Part shown: one piece after another, positions 1 to 7,396 of the stretch
How positions within the stretch are numbered: the stretch's first letter is position 1
Layout of the letters: every line of letters begins with the position of its first letter
Source: Opitutia bacterium
Lineage (GTDB): Bacteria; Verrucomicrobiota; Verrucomicrobiae; Opitutales; UBA953
DNA: 8,613 bases
Direction: 5' to 3'
Assembly (NCBI GenBank): GCA_947488485.1
Contig: CANKZO010000088.1
Coordinates: forward strand, 1-8,613
The notes under the pieces: model-generated
What the model was told of the DNA's origin: nothing
Seen by the model: the letters and a program-made list of their open reading frames with translations, nothing else
The model's database searches: none
Position numbers and translations under genes: made by a program

Positions 1-934
1 TCGCCATCCAGGCGTCGAACCGCTCGCCGGCGGAAAGATGACTGTGCCAGACGACTACCTTGGCGCCGAGGTCGGCGAGGCGGGAGCGGAGCCGGCCGAC
101 CGTCTGCGGCGTAAGCGCGACTTCCGGGACGAGGAAGATCGCGGACCCGCCTTCGGCGACGACCTTACGAATGAGGGCCACGTAGACCTCCGTCTTGCCG
201 GAGCCCGTGACACCGTGCAGGAGGTGCGCCCGGAAGGCCTTGGAATCCAATGTCTGCGTGACGGAGGCCACTGCGGCGACCTGTTCGGGATTCAGGGTAT
301 GTCCCGCCGAGGCGATGGTCTCCCCTTCGGCGTAAGGGTCATTGTAGGCCACGCGCCAGAGCACGCTGGCGTCCTCCTTGACCGTGCCCGCCTTGATCAG
401 GGCGTCGACGGCCTGTTGGGAGACACCGAGGCCTTCGACCATCTTCGCACGGTCGGCCGGCTCCGTCTGGGCGGCCAGGAAATCGATGACCTGCGCCTGA
501 CGTGGGGCCTTCTTGCGGAGCTTCGCCAGCGCCTCGGCTTCGGGCGGGGCGATGAGTGTCAGCAGACGACGCAGCACCGGGCGGACGCCTTTACGCACCG
601 CGGCGGGCAGGACGGTCTCGAGCACCGAGTTCAGCCCGCAGCCGTAGTAGCTCGCCATCCACTCAGCCAACTTACAGCAGTCGGGAGTCATCACCGGCTG
701 CTCATGCTCGAGCGTCATGATACTGCGCAGGCGGGCGGAAGGCGGCGGCTCGGCCGGATATTTCCAGACCACGCCGATGCTGGTGCGGCCGCCGAGCGGC
801 ACGCGGACGAGCTGGCCGACCTTCAGGACTTCCTTCAGGGCCGCCGGAACGGAATACGAGTAGGCCCGGGCCCCGCCGTCAAACGGGACCACCTCGGCGA
901 CGCCGGGTTCGATTTCTCCGAAGAGATCGGGCAC
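1..934 (-). CDS. priA: Primosomal protein N' (replication restart helicase PriA), N-terminal part
   Basis: PriA is a 3'-5' superfamily 2 DNA helicase that recognises stalled replication forks and reloads the replisome. Only the first 311 codons are here; the rest lies beyond base 1. Residues about 12-100 look like the 3'-DNA-binding domain (AEVVPFDGGARAYSYSVP, then VGQLVRVPLGGRTSIGVVW). A linker or winged-helix region follows, then a Q-motif-like LNPEQ near 214 and the Walker A loop GVTGSGKT at 241-248. FLVPEVALTPQ (267-277) and WHSHLSAGER (296-305) are typical PriA helicase segments. The DEAH box, zinc-binding cysteines and later motifs fall outside the window. The start is taken as GTG at 934-932, because an in-frame TAA lies 14 codons upstream and no ATG, GTG or TTG intervenes. 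No Shine-Dalgarno sequence is visible. It lies 66 bases after the Mpv17-like gene. The family call is firm; the start is moderately sure. Confidence 0.95.
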   Translation of the reverse strand, partial: MPDLFGEIEPGVAEVVPFDGGARAYSYSVPAALKEVLKVGQLVRVPLGGRTSIGVVWKYPAEPPPSARLRSIMTLEHEQPVMTPDCCKLAEWMASYYGCGLNSVLETVLPAAVRKGVRPVLRRLLTLIAPPEAEALAKLRKKAPRQAQVIDFLAAQTEPADRAKMVEGLGVSQQAVDALIKAGTVKEDASVLWRVAYNDPYAEGETIASAGHTLNPEQVAAVASVTQTLDSKAFRAHLLHGVTGSGKTEVYVALIRKVVAEGGSAIFLVPEVALTPQTVGRLRSRLADLGAKVVVWHSHLSAGERFDAWMA

Positions 935-943
935 AGGGGGAGG

Positions 944-957
944 CTCGCCGAAGCGAG
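944..957 (-). other. Small hairpin with UUCG tetraloop ahead of priA
   Basis: On the minus strand CTCGC-TTCG-GCGAG can fold into a perfect 5-bp stem closed by C(UUCG)G, an unusually stable RNA tetraloop. It ends 9 bases before the proposed GTG start of priA. No T-run follows, so it does not look like an intrinsic terminator. It might affect priA translation or stabilise the transcript, but a stem this short can also arise by chance in GC-rich sequence. Confidence 0.4.
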
Positions 958-1000
958 GCAGGGATTCAAGCGAGGGTTACCGACCGGACCTGAATTAGCC

Positions 1001-1702
1001 TCAGGCGTGGATATCCGTGGTCGGCACGCCCGAATGGGCCGCGATCCGGGCGCACATGAGGGCCCAGAAGCAACCGATGCAGTTGGCGACGACCAGCTGG
1101 AGGTCGGTGGGCATGCTGTAGAAGATCAGCGTGCCGGGGAACCAGACGAAGTAGTTCGTCAGCAGGTTCGGGAGGACCAGGCGGCGATACCAGCCCGGGC
1201 CCATCGCCGCGCGCAGGCGGGCGGTGTCCCAGCCGCAATCCTTCCAGAGGTGGGAGATGGCGTTGAACGGAGCGCCGATGAAGATCGTGAAGCCGGCCAT
1301 GTCGACGAACACCTTGATCAGCACGGTCCGCAGATTGGCTTCACTGCCGAACCAAGCGGCCTGCAGGGTGTAGAAGTAACTCACCAGCATCCCCATCAGG
1401 GCCCACCAGACCATGCTGTGCAGAAGGTCGCGGAAGGGATGCGCCGGGCGCAGCCCGCGGAAGACCATGCGGAAACACCAAGGGATCAGTCCGGAAGTGA
1501 TGGCGGTGAAGATAGCCGCAAAAGCCAACGGGTCGGCATCGTTGACGGCACCGATCCGGTTGAGCGCCGTGGCGACCTCGGGGATATTGTAATACGCGAC
1601 GACCAAGCCCGCGGCGGCGAACATGATGATCGCCAAAGGCAGGGCGATATCCCGCAACGCCTTGATGCCGGCGGTCAGCGGGGAAGCGGAAGGCTCGATC
1701 AT
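1001..1702 (-). CDS. Mpv17/PMP22-like integral membrane protein
   Basis: A 233-residue polytopic membrane protein. Its C-terminal half follows the Mpv17/PMP22 family closely: KVFVDMAGFTIFIGAPF (130-146) matches the family's K..LDQ..F.P segment, and LTNYFVWFPG (181-190) with FYSMP (194-198) and N207...W213 matches the hallmark NY..W......F..VP.....N.....W pattern. Upstream, YFYTL (109-113) sits where the family has a W-Y-..-L element. Hydrophobic segments lie near 19-38, 58-80, 95-113, 132-150, 180-197 and 202-222. The protein is longer than typical eukaryotic members (about 175-200 residues), the excess being an N-terminal extension with about two extra membrane segments. Human MPV17 is an inner mitochondrial membrane protein linked to DNA maintenance; the molecular function is unsettled and unknown here. 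The ATG overlaps the gatB stop in ATGA, suggesting coupled translation. Family match made by eye; function not assigned. Confidence 0.75.
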   Translation of the reverse strand: MIEPSASPLTAGIKALRDIALPLAIIMFAAAGLVVAYYNIPEVATALNRIGAVNDADPLAFAAIFTAITSGLIPWCFRMVFRGLRPAHPFRDLLHSMVWWALMGMLVSYFYTLQAAWFGSEANLRTVLIKVFVDMAGFTIFIGAPFNAISHLWKDCGWDTARLRAAMGPGWYRRLVLPNLLTNYFVWFPGTLIFYSMPTDLQLVVANCIGCFWALMCARIAAHSGVPTTDIHA

Positions 1703-3204
1703 GCGAGGAACTTGCGGAGCAGCTGGTCGATGAGGACCGGGTTGGCCTTGCCCTGCGTGCGCTTCATGATCGGACCCTTGAGCGCGTTGATGGCCTTCTC
1801 ATTACCGGCGCGGTATTCGGCGATGGATTTCGCCACGGCCGGATCGGCGATGACTTCCTGGACGATCTTCTCGAGCTCGCCGGTGTCGCTGTTCTGGCGG
1901 AGACCCTTGGCGTCGACGATGGCGGCGGCGTCCTGGCCGGTCTTGAACATCTCAGTGAAGACTTCCTTGGCCTGCTGCTTGGAGATCACGCCGTCGTCGG
2001 TCAGCTTGACCAGGCCGGCGAGCTGCGCGGGCTTGATCGGGCAGGACGCGAGCGAGACGGGGGCCGGGGCGGCTTCGTCGAAGGCACCGGCGGCACCGGC
2101 CGAGGCAGCGAGGTCGCGGAGGAGGTCGTTGGCGACGAGGTTGGCGATGCCCGACGGGTTGGTCGGGTGCGCGGCCACGGCGGCCTCAAACCATTCAGCG
2201 AGGGCGCGGTCGTTGACGAGGACCGAGGCGGCGGTGTAAGGCAGGCCGAGCTTCTCGACGTAGCGACGCTGACGGTCGTAAAGATTCTCGGGGACCTGCT
2301 TCGCAAGGCGGGCGACGGTCTCGCGGGAGATCTGGAGGGTCGGGATGTCCGGATCCGGGAAGTAACGGTAGTCGTGCGCGTCTTCCTTGTCGCGCAGGAC
2401 GTAACCGCGGGCGAGTTCGGCGTTCCAGCCGCGGGTCTCCTGCGTGATCGAGCGGCCGGCTTCGAGTTCGCGGATCTGGCGGGCGGTCTCGTAGATGACC
2501 GTGTCGCGGACACTCGAGATCGAGTTGAGATTCTTGGTCTCGGTGCGGGTGCCGAGCTTCTCGGCGCCCCGGCGACGGACGGACACGTTGCAGTCGCAGC
2601 GCAGCTGGCCCTTTTCCATGTCGCAGTCGGCGACGCCGGCCTGGGTGAGCATCGCGACGAGGGAGCGGAGGAAAGCCTCGGCTTCGGCGGAGGAGCGGAG
2701 ATCAGGCTCGGTGACGATCTCGAGGAGCGGCACGCCGGCGCGGTTGTAGTCGACCAGCGAACCGCTGCCCGCGTGGCTGAGCTTACCCACGTCCTCTTCG
2801 AGGTGGGCGTGGTGGATGCGGATGAACTTGTGCTCGCCCATCACATTACGCGAAGCGCCCGGGAGTTCGATCTCGACCTGTCCGCCGACGACGACCGGGA
2901 AATCCTTCTGGGTGAGCTGGTAGTTCTTCGGATTATCCGGGTAGAAATAGTTCTTACGGTCCCAGGCGCAGCGCTCCGGGATCTCCGCGCCCACGACGAG
3001 GCCGAAGAGGATGGATTTCTCGACCGCCTCGCGGTTCACCACCGGCAACGTGCCCGGGAGACCGAGGACGACCGGGTCGACCTGCTCGTTGGGCTCCTTG
3101 CCGAAGCCCCAGGGGGACGACGCGAAGACCTTGGCGCGGGTGTGCAGCTGCACGTGGACCTCGAGGCCGATGACGACTTCCCAATCAGAAGGTACGTTGC
3201 TCAT
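1699..3204 (-). CDS. gatB: Asp-tRNA(Asn)/Glu-tRNA(Gln) amidotransferase subunit B
   Basis: GatB binds misacylated Glu-tRNA(Gln) or Asp-tRNA(Asn) and activates the side-chain carboxylate with ATP before ammonia arrives from GatA. The 501 residues are full length. Visible features are IGLEVHVQL at 12-20, RKNYFYPDNPKNYQ near 83-96, HAHLEED at 132-138, the family signature LVDYNRAGVPLLEI at 150-163, GQLRCDCNVSVR at 199-210, KNLNS at 224-228 and DYRYFPDPD at 278-286. The tail from about 390 is the helical YqeY-like tRNA-binding domain. The CxC...CxxC zinc site found in some GatB proteins is absent: positions 28, 30, 43 and 46 are A, S, D and V. The reading frame is open further upstream to 3333, but ATG at 3204 is chosen because MSNVPSDWEVVIGLEVH starts where the family starts and it overlaps the gatA stop in ATGA. 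The stop overlaps the next gene in the same way. Confidence 0.97.
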   Translation of the reverse strand: MSNVPSDWEVVIGLEVHVQLHTRAKVFASSPWGFGKEPNEQVDPVVLGLPGTLPVVNREAVEKSILFGLVVGAEIPERCAWDRKNYFYPDNPKNYQLTQKDFPVVVGGQVEIELPGASRNVMGEHKFIRIHHAHLEEDVGKLSHAGSGSLVDYNRAGVPLLEIVTEPDLRSSAEAEAFLRSLVAMLTQAGVADCDMEKGQLRCDCNVSVRRRGAEKLGTRTETKNLNSISSVRDTVIYETARQIRELEAGRSITQETRGWNAELARGYVLRDKEDAHDYRYFPDPDIPTLQISRETVARLAKQVPENLYDRQRRYVEKLGLPYTAASVLVNDRALAEWFEAAVAAHPTNPSGIANLVANDLLRDLAASAGAAGAFDEAAPAPVSLASCPIKPAQLAGLVKLTDDGVISKQQAKEVFTEMFKTGQDAAAIVDAKGLRQNSDTGELEKIVQEVIADPAVAKSIAEYRAGNEKAINALKGPIMKRTQGKANPVLIDQLLRKFLA

Positions 3205-4658
3205 AGGGCGGCTTGCTGGTGGGCGTAACAATGGGCGGCCTCGAAGAGACGGCCCGCGGCGAGGAGTTTGGCTTCGGAGAGCGGCGCTCCTACGAGATGG
3301 AAACCGACCGGCAGGTGGCCGGACTTGCCGCAAGGCACCGAGATCGCCGGGAGACCGGCGAGGTTGGCGGGAATCGTGAAGATGTCCTCGAGGTAGAGCT
3401 GCAGCGGATCCGAAGCCTTCTCACCGACCTTGAAGGCGGGCGTAGGGACCGTCGGCGTGAGCAGCACGTCGACGCCGGCAAGGGCGGCGAGGTATTCGGC
3501 GCGGATCTTCGCGCGGGCGCGGAGGGCGCGGACGTAATAAGCGTCGGCGTAACCGGCGCTAAGCACGAACGTACCGAGCAGGATGCGACGCTTCACTTCC
3601 GGGCCGAAGCCTTCGGAGCGGCTCGCCGTCATCATCTCGACCGGCGTGCCGGCGGCGGATGAGCGATGACCGTAGCGGACGCCGTCATAACGACCGAGGT
3701 TCGAGGAAGCTTCGGCGGTCGCGACGACGTAATAGGTAGGCACCGCGAGATCGGCGGAGGGCAGTTCGACTTCGGAGATCGCGCAACCCTGCGCGCGGTA
3801 GAATTCGACCGCGGCGTTGACCGCGGCGGCGACCTCGGGGGCGACGCCCTTGCCGAGGAAACCCTTCGGGATGCCGATGCGGAGCTTCTTGGCCTCGCCG
3901 GCCGGCGTGAGCGCACGATCGGACGGGCCGAAGCAGGTCATGTCACGTGCGTCGGCCGAAGCCAGCGCGTGGAGGAGCAGTTCGCAGTCTTCGACGCTGC
4001 GGGCCATCGGTCCGATCTGGTCGAGCGACGAAGCGAAGGCCACGAGGCCGAAGCGGGAGATGAGGCCGTAAGTCGGCTTCAGGCCGACCACGCCGCAATG
4101 CGAGGCGGGCTGACGGATGGAACCACCGGTATCGGAACCGAGCGAGAGCGGCACCAGGCCGGCCGCGAGGGCCGCGGCGCTGCCGCCGGAAGAACCGCCC
4201 GGGATACGGGCGAGATCCCAAGGATTGAACGTCTTACGGAGCGCGGAGTTCTCCGTGGAGGAACCCATCGCGAATTCGTCCATGTTCAGGCGACCGTAGA
4301 GGATCGCGCCGGCCGCGCGGAGGCGTTCGGCGACGTGGGAGTCGTAAGGCGAGACCAGCGGCGCGAGCATCTTGCTCGAGCAGGTGAGCGGCTGTCCCTT
4401 CACCGCGATGTTGTCCTTGATCGCAACCGGGATGCCTTCGAGCGGGCCCCTGCCCTGCCCGGCCTTACGGCGGGCGTCGGAAGCGTCGGCCTGCGCGAGC
4501 ACGTCGGCCTGGTCGAGGTGAGTGAAAGCGCCGACCTTCTCGTTCACCGCCTGATAGCGGGCGATCAGGGCTTCGCAGAGGGCGCGGGACGTGAGCTTGC
4601 CGGCCGCGAGGCGGCGGCCGAGCTCGGCGGCGGAAAGCGTATGGAGCGCGTCGGCCAT
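3201..4658 (-). CDS. gatA: Asp-tRNA(Asn)/Glu-tRNA(Gln) amidotransferase subunit A
   Basis: GatA is the glutaminase subunit: it hydrolyses glutamine and channels ammonia to GatB. At 485 residues it has the normal family length. It belongs to the amidase-signature family, and the Ser-cisSer-Lys triad is intact: Lys81 in IPVAIKDN, cis-Ser156 in GGSSGGS (154-160) and nucleophile Ser180 in GSDTGGSIRQPA (174-185). Other conserved stretches are YGRLNMDEFAMGSSTENSA (121-139) and VGLKPTYGLISRFGLVAFASSLDQIGP just after the nucleophile. The intact triad and these flanking elements favour GatA over a general amidase, and so does the location between gatC and gatB. It starts 3 bases after the gatC stop and its TGA overlaps the gatB ATG. 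No Shine-Dalgarno sequence is seen; the bases before the start, CTAAGCC, are the same as before pheT. Confidence 0.98.
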   Translation of the reverse strand: MADALHTLSAAELGRRLAAGKLTSRALCEALIARYQAVNEKVGAFTHLDQADVLAQADASDARRKAGQGRGPLEGIPVAIKDNIAVKGQPLTCSSKMLAPLVSPYDSHVAERLRAAGAILYGRLNMDEFAMGSSTENSALRKTFNPWDLARIPGGSSGGSAAALAAGLVPLSLGSDTGGSIRQPASHCGVVGLKPTYGLISRFGLVAFASSLDQIGPMARSVEDCELLLHALASADARDMTCFGPSDRALTPAGEAKKLRIGIPKGFLGKGVAPEVAAAVNAAVEFYRAQGCAISEVELPSADLAVPTYYVVATAEASSNLGRYDGVRYGHRSSAAGTPVEMMTASRSEGFGPEVKRRILLGTFVLSAGYADAYYVRALRARAKIRAEYLAALAGVDVLLTPTVPTPAFKVGEKASDPLQLYLEDIFTIPANLAGLPAISVPCGKSGHLPVGFHLVGAPLSEAKLLAAGRLFEAAHCYAHQQAAL

Positions 4659-4661
4659 GGC

Positions 4662-4952
4662 TTAGGATTCGTCGTCCACGACGCGCGGGACGGAGATCTG
4701 CCCGTCGCGCGAGGCGGGGGCGATGCGGGTGACGGCTTCGGCGCCGAGGACCGGACCCGGCTCATCGGAGCGCAAGGCCGCTTCGTCGACGACGCGGGCG
4801 TCGTCGATCGTCGCAGGCAGGTCGGCGTCAGCCAGCGCCTGGAAGTGACCCAGGATCTGGTTGAGCTGCGAAGAGTAGAGCGCCTTCTCCTCGGCCGTGA
4901 GGCTGAGGCGGGCGAGCTTCGCGAGATGGTCGATGTCGAAACCTTCGGCCAT
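4662..4952 (-). CDS. gatC: Asp-tRNA(Asn)/Glu-tRNA(Gln) amidotransferase subunit C
   Basis: GatC is a small protein that wraps around GatA and stabilises the GatCAB complex. The 96 residues match the usual size. The N-terminal helical part (DIDHLAKLARLSLTAEEK at 6-23, then LNQILGHFQAL at 30-40) is the standard GatC pattern. The stretch ATIDDARVVDEAALRSDEP (47-65) corresponds to the family's conserved 'P......LR.D.P' segment that reaches into the GatA-GatB interface. The C-terminal end (about 75-96, RIAPASRDGQISVPRVVDD) fits the conserved 'F.VP.V' ending. It starts 5 bases after the pheT stop and ends 3 bases before gatA. No Shine-Dalgarno sequence is seen. Confidence 0.95.
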   Translation of the reverse strand: MAEGFDIDHLAKLARLSLTAEEKALYSSQLNQILGHFQALADADLPATIDDARVVDEAALRSDEPGPVLGAEAVTRIAPASRDGQISVPRVVDDES

Positions 4953-4957
4953 GGGGA

Positions 4958-7393
4958 TCAGCGGCGGACGGTCCAGCCGGCGCCCTTCTCGAGCGTCGCG
5001 ATGACCACGCCGAGGGCTTGGTTGGTTTCTTCGTCGGTAAGCGTACGGGCCGCGTGGCGCCAGCGGATCTCGAAGGCGAGGCTACGGTGGCCTTCGGGCA
5101 GGCCCGGGCCGGTGAAGACGTCGAAGCAGTTGACCGACTCCAGCGCGAACTCCTTGCCGGCGGCCTTGGAGGCGCCTTGGCGGACGCGGCTTTCGACTTC
5201 GGCGGCGGCGACGTCGACCGGGACGATGACCGCGACGTCCTTCGTGACGGGCGGGAAGGACGAGAACGCTTCGAAGCGCGGGATCTTGCGGGCCTCGGCG
5301 AAGGCCGAGCGCGGGAAGCAGACTTCGCCGGCGATGACCGAGCTCTTCAGGCCGAGCGAACGCGTCCAGCGGAGATCGAGGACGCCGCAGGCGCCTTCCG
5401 CGGCGCGGCCGCGGTCGACGAGGGCGGCGGCGTGATCGGCCTGCCAGAGACCGCCCGTAGCGGCGGCGAACGAAAGACGGACGGAGGCGACGCCGGCGAG
5501 GGCGGCGGCGTCCTGCAGGAGGCGCTTGGCGCGGAGGGCGTCGAAGCCCTCGCGGGACTTCCAGGAACGCGTCACCGGTTCGGCGACGATCGCGAAGGCG
5601 ACCGAGAGGAATTCGCGGACCGTGCCGTCGGCCTGCGGACGGAAGACCGTGCCGACCTCGAAGAGCCCGCGCGGATCGGCGTGGACCGAGAGATTGAGCG
5701 CGAGCGCGCCGGCGAGGCCCGGGACGAGCGACGCGCGGAGGTGCGTCTGCTCAGCCGTCAGCGGATTATCCATCGCGACCAAGGCGGCCTTGTCGGCGCC
5801 GAGGGTGCGTTCAAGTTCCGCGGCGTCGCGGAGCGAGTAGTGGCAGCACTCCGTGAAACCGGCGCCGACGAGGCGGGCCGAGACTTCGCGGGTGAAGACG
5901 GACGTCAGCGCGTCTTCGTCGCCCGGCAGCGGGGCGATCGGACGGCCGGCGGGCACCTTGTCGGTGCCGTGGATGCGAATGAACTCTTCGACCAGGTCGA
6001 TCGGACGGGTCACGTCGGAACGGAACGAAGGCACCAGCACCGAGAAACCGGCGGCAGCAGGCTTGACCGTGAAACCCAGGCGGGCGAAGGCCGCGTTGAC
6101 GTCGGCGTCGGCGACCGGCGTGCCGAGCTTCGCGGCGACATAGCCGGCAGGAAGTTCGATCGTCACGTCAGCACGCGGAGGCTGGCCGACCACGACGGCC
6201 GGGCCGACCACCTGGGCGCCGGCGAGTTCGATGAGTAGGTCCGTGGCGAGGCGCGAAGCGAGTTCGACGCCGGCCGGATCCACATCACGGGCGAAGCGGT
6301 GGGAAGAATCGGTCGAGACGCCGATGCGGCGGGCGACACGGCGGATTTCGCCTGGACGGAACCACGCGGCTTCCAGGAGGACTTCGGTCGTGGACTCGGT
6401 CACGCCGGAATCGACGCCACCCATCACGCCGGCGACGACGAGCGGACGCTGGGCGTCGGCGATGACGCAGACGCCGGTCTCGAGCTTCACCTTCTTGCCG
6501 TCGAGGAGCACGATCTCTTCGCCTTCGCGGGCCGGGCGGGCTTCGATGCCTTCGGAGACTTTCTTCGCGTCGAACGCGTGGAGCGGCTGGCCCAGTTCGA
6601 GCAGCACCCAGTTCGTGATATCGACCACGTTGTTGATCGGACGGAGGCCGGCGGCCTCGAGGTCGCGGCGGAGCCATTCCGGGCTCGGGCCGACCTTCAC
6701 GTTCTTCAATGTGCGGAGCGTGTAGTAAGGGCAGAACTCGGAGGACGAGCGGACGAACTTCACCGCGTCGGCGGCGGAGGGCGCAGCGGCGAGGCCGGCG
6801 GCCGTCTTCACCGTGAGCGGCTTGAGCGCGAGGCCCAGCGCAGCGGCGAGGTCGCGGGCGACACCGCGGATACCGAGGCAATCACCGCGGTTCGGGGTCA
6901 CCGAGATTTCGAGCACCGTATCCGGCGCGCCGAAAAGAGAATTGAGCGGCGTGCCGACGGCCGGCTGGCGGGGCGTCAGGATGAGCAGGCCATCCTCGCC
7001 CTTGCCGAGGCCGAGTTCTTCGGAGGAGCACATCATGCCCGCCGAATCGACGTCGCGGAGCTTCGAGACCTTGATCTCGAAACCACCCGGCATCATCGTG
7101 CCCGGAAGCGCGACCGGCACGCGGTCGCCCGCCTTGAAGTTCTTGGCGCCGCAGACGATCTGGCGGAGCGAGCCTTCGCCCGCGTCGACCTGGCAGACGC
7201 TGAGACGATCGGCCTTCGGGTGTTTCTCGAAGGACTTGATCTCGCCGACCACCACGAGGGGCAGCGGGGCGAGGCCGAAGGTCGTGACCGACTCCACCTC
7301 GAGGCCGAGCATCGGGAGGACTTCCGCGACGCGCTCGGCGGTGACGCCGGCGAGATCGAGGTGACGGGAGAGGGCTTGGAAAGAGACTTTCAT
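4958..7393 (-). CDS. pheT: Phenylalanine--tRNA ligase, beta subunit
   Basis: PheT pairs with PheS in an alpha2-beta2 enzyme that charges tRNA(Phe). The beta chain binds tRNA and hydrolyses misacylated Tyr-tRNA(Phe). At 811 residues it is a full-length bacterial long form. In order it shows: an N-terminal segment; an EMAP-like OB-fold tRNA-binding domain about 42-152 (HPKADRLSVCQVD at 58-70, CGAKNF at 81-86, MMCSSEELGLG at 120-130); a region with SVTPNRGDCLGIRGVARDLA at 164-183; the B3/B4 editing domain about 215-390 (NNVVDITNWVLLELGQPLHAFD at 254-275); B5 about 405-480 (SFRSDVTRPIDLVEEFIRIHG); a catalytic-like core about 490-690; and a C-terminal ferredoxin-fold anticodon-binding domain about 710-811 opening with FSSFPPVTKDVAVIVP. 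It starts 3 bases after the pheS stop without a Shine-Dalgarno sequence. I see no truncation. Confidence 0.98.
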   Translation of the reverse strand: MKVSFQALSRHLDLAGVTAERVAEVLPMLGLEVESVTTFGLAPLPLVVVGEIKSFEKHPKADRLSVCQVDAGEGSLRQIVCGAKNFKAGDRVPVALPGTMMPGGFEIKVSKLRDVDSAGMMCSSEELGLGKGEDGLLILTPRQPAVGTPLNSLFGAPDTVLEISVTPNRGDCLGIRGVARDLAAALGLALKPLTVKTAAGLAAAPSAADAVKFVRSSSEFCPYYTLRTLKNVKVGPSPEWLRRDLEAAGLRPINNVVDITNWVLLELGQPLHAFDAKKVSEGIEARPAREGEEIVLLDGKKVKLETGVCVIADAQRPLVVAGVMGGVDSGVTESTTEVLLEAAWFRPGEIRRVARRIGVSTDSSHRFARDVDPAGVELASRLATDLLIELAGAQVVGPAVVVGQPPRADVTIELPAGYVAAKLGTPVADADVNAAFARLGFTVKPAAAGFSVLVPSFRSDVTRPIDLVEEFIRIHGTDKVPAGRPIAPLPGDEDALTSVFTREVSARLVGAGFTECCHYSLRDAAELERTLGADKAALVAMDNPLTAEQTHLRASLVPGLAGALALNLSVHADPRGLFEVGTVFRPQADGTVREFLSVAFAIVAEPVTRSWKSREGFDALRAKRLLQDAAALAGVASVRLSFAAATGGLWQADHAAALVDRGRAAEGACGVLDLRWTRSLGLKSSVIAGEVCFPRSAFAEARKIPRFEAFSSFPPVTKDVAVIVPVDVAAAEVESRVRQGASKAAGKEFALESVNCFDVFTGPGLPEGHRSLAFEIRWRHAARTLTDEETNQALGVVIATLEKGAGWTVRR

Positions 7394-7396
7394 GGC

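Noticed and set aside
38..2239. 733-residue open frame on the plus strand across priA, the Mpv17-like gene and gatB
   Set aside because: It runs antisense to three well-supported genes in different frames. The composition (Arg, Gly, Asp, Ala-rich, no recognisable domain) is what high-GC coding sequence yields on the opposite strand.
2001..2513. 170-residue minus-strand frame inside gatB
   Set aside because: Ser/Arg/Pro-rich out-of-frame reading of the gatB gene with no motif.
3205..3333. 43-residue upstream extension of GatB
   Set aside because: The extra residues are Arg/Pro-rich, lie wholly inside gatA in another frame, and have no counterpart in the GatB family; the ATG in the ATGA overlap is the natural start.
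3666..5435. 589-residue open frame on the plus strand opposite gatA, gatC and pheT
   Set aside because: Same kind of antisense shadow; it covers three intact minus-strand genes and shows no family motif. The 406-residue frame at 5018-6238 and the 353-residue frame at 2167-3228 are rejected for the same reason.
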